Below, piece after piece: positions 13,623 to 15,286 of a stretch of DNA of 15,286 nucleotides (positions are counted from its first letter, which is position 1; every line of letters begins with the position of its first letter). Source of the stretch: Chloroflexota bacterium (lineage in GTDB: Bacteria; Chloroflexota; Anaerolineae; Anaerolineales; Villigracilaceae); assembly GCA_023459215.1 (NCBI GenBank), contig JAEWVF010000080.1:1-15286 (forward strand), written 5' to 3'. The translations under genes and the position numbers were made by a program. The notes under the pieces are model-generated. The model did not search any database and was not told the origin of the DNA. It saw only the letters and a program-made list of their open reading frames with translations.

Positions 13623-15170
13623 TTAGTAATCATCACGTTCTTCTTGTATTTTTTCTGTTTGAATGTCATATTCAAGTCTATCGATATACTCATTTAGCCA
13701 TTCCATAACCTGTGGATTAGTTTCATTTTTCCTAAATTCTATAGCTTTTTCCCGTTTCTTTAAAAAATGTTGACTAGTTGGCCCTGACCAACTTCCACTT
13801 CTAAAGTTTGAGTGTAAATTTTTTCTAACGCTTTCTAGATGTCCATACTTCACCAAAAGTTCACGCGCCCAGCAGGTTTGCCCTGCTTCGTGATGCAATG
13901 TTTTGGGAACAAAAGTCGCAAAATACCATGCTCTTTGATCAATGTCTTCGTTTACCCATTCCCACACCGTTTTTTCGGGAAAAATATCTAAAGGACTTGG
14001 TTTGTCTTCGCCTCCTAAAATCTCAGATTTGCCTTGTAACCAATACGCTATACCAAATGCTCTGCCATCATAAGGAGGATCTAAATACTTGGCAACTTGT
14101 TTCCATACCAGTTCTGGATATCGTTGTGCTATAGTACCAATAATATTGTGCACTGTTGAAAATAAACTTCCAAATAAAGTATTGTCATCTGCAAAGTGCT
14201 CTAAAACAACACCGCTAATTTCCAGTGCGTGATTAGGATATTGTTCAATAAATCGGGTTGCTATTTCTCTCCAGTTATATTCACCCATCTGGTCAAACCT
14301 GATTTTTTCCGATGGCGTAAAGAATGTGGGATGAGTCAATAGTGCAAGTGTCAGTTTTTCAGGAACAGTTTTATTTTGACCTCTATGAATATAAAGGTGA
14401 TGATGGGTCGATAAGGCAATGAGCGTTAAGGATATGTCATTTTGCGATAGTAACAGGTTGAACCATTCTTCAACAATATTTGGCGATACATTATTGAGAA
14501 AATTTCCATACTCAAAAAGTATAAATTCGACAGGATTTATTTTTCCTGCTTTTGCTAAGTTAATGAGCAAATTAACCATCTCATCGGTGAGTTCGTCTGA
14601 GTGCCAAATAACCATCGGCACGACATAAACTAACTCATCATCTTTAGCGAAAGTTCGAACAATATTAGTCCAAGCATCTTTGTCTTGTACATAACTATCT
14701 CGCAGATAGCTTCCAAGAAAAACCGCAGGTGTTCGTTTACTCTTAAGCTCCTTCGCTATTTGCACAAGATCAGCATATAGTAATTTTTCTTTATCTTTCT
14801 TGCCTAATTCTGCTGCAAAGCCTCGGGCTCGATAAAAATCATTTGACATTGACCAACGAAGTTCTGTTTTTAATTCAGCCTGATTAGATAATCCATAATC
14901 TGCTAATTCTTGGATTCTTTCATCAACTTTATTTATGATATTGCCGGCTTCGTCAAACTTATCATCAATAAGATTCATAGCAATATATCGAACTAATAAA
15001 TCGTGATAGTTACTCCCCGTTAATTCTTTCTGAAATCTTTCCCACTTATCATAACCATTGGCGGGAATCTCCTCTCTAAAATCATGCACAAAACGGACCA
15101 CTGTAGCGATTAACCGTTCTTTTTCAACATATTCTTTTTTTGATAATAGTTGAAGATCTACTATTGACAT
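13623..15170 (-). CDS. AT-rich gene for a 515-aa alpha-helical protein of unknown function; possibly 5'-truncated
   Basis: The product is soluble, without signal peptide or membrane helices, and largely predicted helical. Its spaced short helical blocks suggest an alpha-solenoid. I recognise no catalytic motif. The C terminus carries a distinctive run: WYFATFVPKTL, GQTCWARELLVKYG, SGSWSGPTSQHF, then NPQVMEWLNEYIDRLE and a charged IQEERDDY end. I recall similar tails on large accessory or defence-type NTPase proteins, but cannot confirm this. Base and codon use is clearly more AT-rich than all upstream genes, a sign of transfer. The ATG is directly preceded by an in-frame TAA, has no Shine-Dalgarno, and lies 26 bases from a divergent IS630-type transposase. 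It may be the C-terminal half of an interrupted gene. Confidence 0.7.
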   Translation of the reverse strand: MSIVDLQLLSKKEYVEKERLIATVVRFVHDFREEIPANGYDKWERFQKELTGSNYHDLLVRYIAMNLIDDKFDEAGNIINKVDERIQELADYGLSNQAELKTELRWSMSNDFYRARGFAAELGKKDKEKLLYADLVQIAKELKSKRTPAVFLGSYLRDSYVQDKDAWTNIVRTFAKDDELVYVVPMVIWHSDELTDEMVNLLINLAKAGKINPVEFILFEYGNFLNNVSPNIVEEWFNLLLSQNDISLTLIALSTHHHLYIHRGQNKTVPEKLTLALLTHPTFFTPSEKIRFDQMGEYNWREIATRFIEQYPNHALEISGVVLEHFADDNTLFGSLFSTVHNIIGTIAQRYPELVWKQVAKYLDPPYDGRAFGIAYWLQGKSEILGGEDKPSPLDIFPEKTVWEWVNEDIDQRAWYFATFVPKTLHHEAGQTCWARELLVKYGHLESVRKNLHSNFRSGSWSGPTSQHFLKKREKAIEFRKNETNPQVMEWLNEYIDRLEYDIQTEKIQEERDDY

Positions 15171-15286
15171 TTACATAAATCGATTAAGATAGGGTTATGA
15201 CATGGATACCGAGAAAACTAACCCGAGAACAAATGTCAGAGCGGCGCACAGAAGGAGTGCGTATGCTGCAAGCTGGCGAAAAAAGT
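15171..15286 (+). mobile_element. left edge of an IS630-type insertion sequence (partial)
   Basis: The IS end should lie in the 26 bases between the 515-aa gene and the transposase ATG. IS630/Tc1-mariner elements insert at TA, and several TA steps are present here (for example 15172-15173 and 15176-15177). Without the right end the terminal inverted repeat and exact boundary cannot be fixed. Confidence 0.45.
15197..15286 (+). CDS. IS630-family transposase, N-terminal 30 codons (runs off the window)
   Basis: An open frame from ATG 15197 continues in frame to the last base, giving exactly 30 codons. It opens with MTWIPRKLTREQMSERR and continues EGVRMLQAGEKS. This is the usual opening of the N-terminal helix-turn-helix of IS630-family (Tc1/mariner-like DDE) transposases, where LTxEQxxERRLEGxRLLxAG precedes the SQAEIARxLGVS recognition helices. 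The HTH proper and the DDE catalytic domain lie beyond the window, so intactness cannot be judged. It is transcribed away from the 515-aa gene. No strong ribosome binding site is visible (AGGG at 15191-15194 is very close to the ATG). Confidence 0.7.
   Translation, partial: MTWIPRKLTREQMSERRTEGVRMLQAGEKS

Noticed and set aside
13900..14630. Plus-strand open frames opposite the 515-aa gene
   Set aside because: They are short and without start signals, and the minus frame is open over 1.5 kb in AT-rich DNA, which is unlikely by chance.

Overview
The window looks like a chromosomal segment of a Chloroflexota bacterium, probably Anaerolineae-like. This is an inference. It rests on a lipoprotein-type beta-helix protein with a Pro/Thr linker, SH3 and fibronectin-like tail, a LacI-type ligand-binding domain fused to a soluble histidine kinase, frequent TATAAT boxes close to start codons, and moderately GC-rich housekeeping genes. 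No rRNA, tRNA or CRISPR array was seen.

Layout. (1) 1-3000, plus strand: three single genes, namely a UPF0173 metallo-beta-lactamase-fold hydrolase, a FtnA-type ferritin (true start 995) and a large calcineurin-like metallophosphoesterase. Strong terminators follow the ferritin and the phosphoesterase. (2) 3022-9087, minus strand: a run read from right to left of an alkaline-phosphatase-superfamily phosphodiesterase (start 9087, possibly leaderless), era (1-nt gap), a YhhN/TMEM86-like membrane protein (ATGA overlap), then a 1068-aa sensor histidine kinase with its own promoter. The kinase promoter has a perfect 12-bp palindrome between -35 and -10. (3) 9088-9486: a non-coding region with promoters and three hairpins, two of which compete for the same bases. 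(4) 9487-10746, plus: a TyrA-like dehydrogenase translationally coupled to a small GIY-YIG nuclease, ending in a strong terminator. (5) 10747-11074: a non-coding stretch with a 16-codon micro-ORF, another terminator and two adjacent inverted repeats. (6) 11075-13471, plus: the 798-aa beta-helix surface protein. (7) 13600 to the end: a visibly AT-rich island with a 515-aa alpha-helical protein of unknown function on the minus strand. Divergently, at the very end, lie the first 30 codons of an IS630-like transposase.

The first part is ordinary core and regulatory content. The most interesting points are the AT-rich island next to the IS, where the 515-aa protein may be the C-terminal remnant of a larger accessory protein, possibly a defence protein; the soluble sugar-sensor-like kinase with an operator-like palindrome; and the TyrA homologue that has lost both the catalytic Ser and His of prephenate dehydrogenases while sitting behind a long 5'-UTR hairpin.
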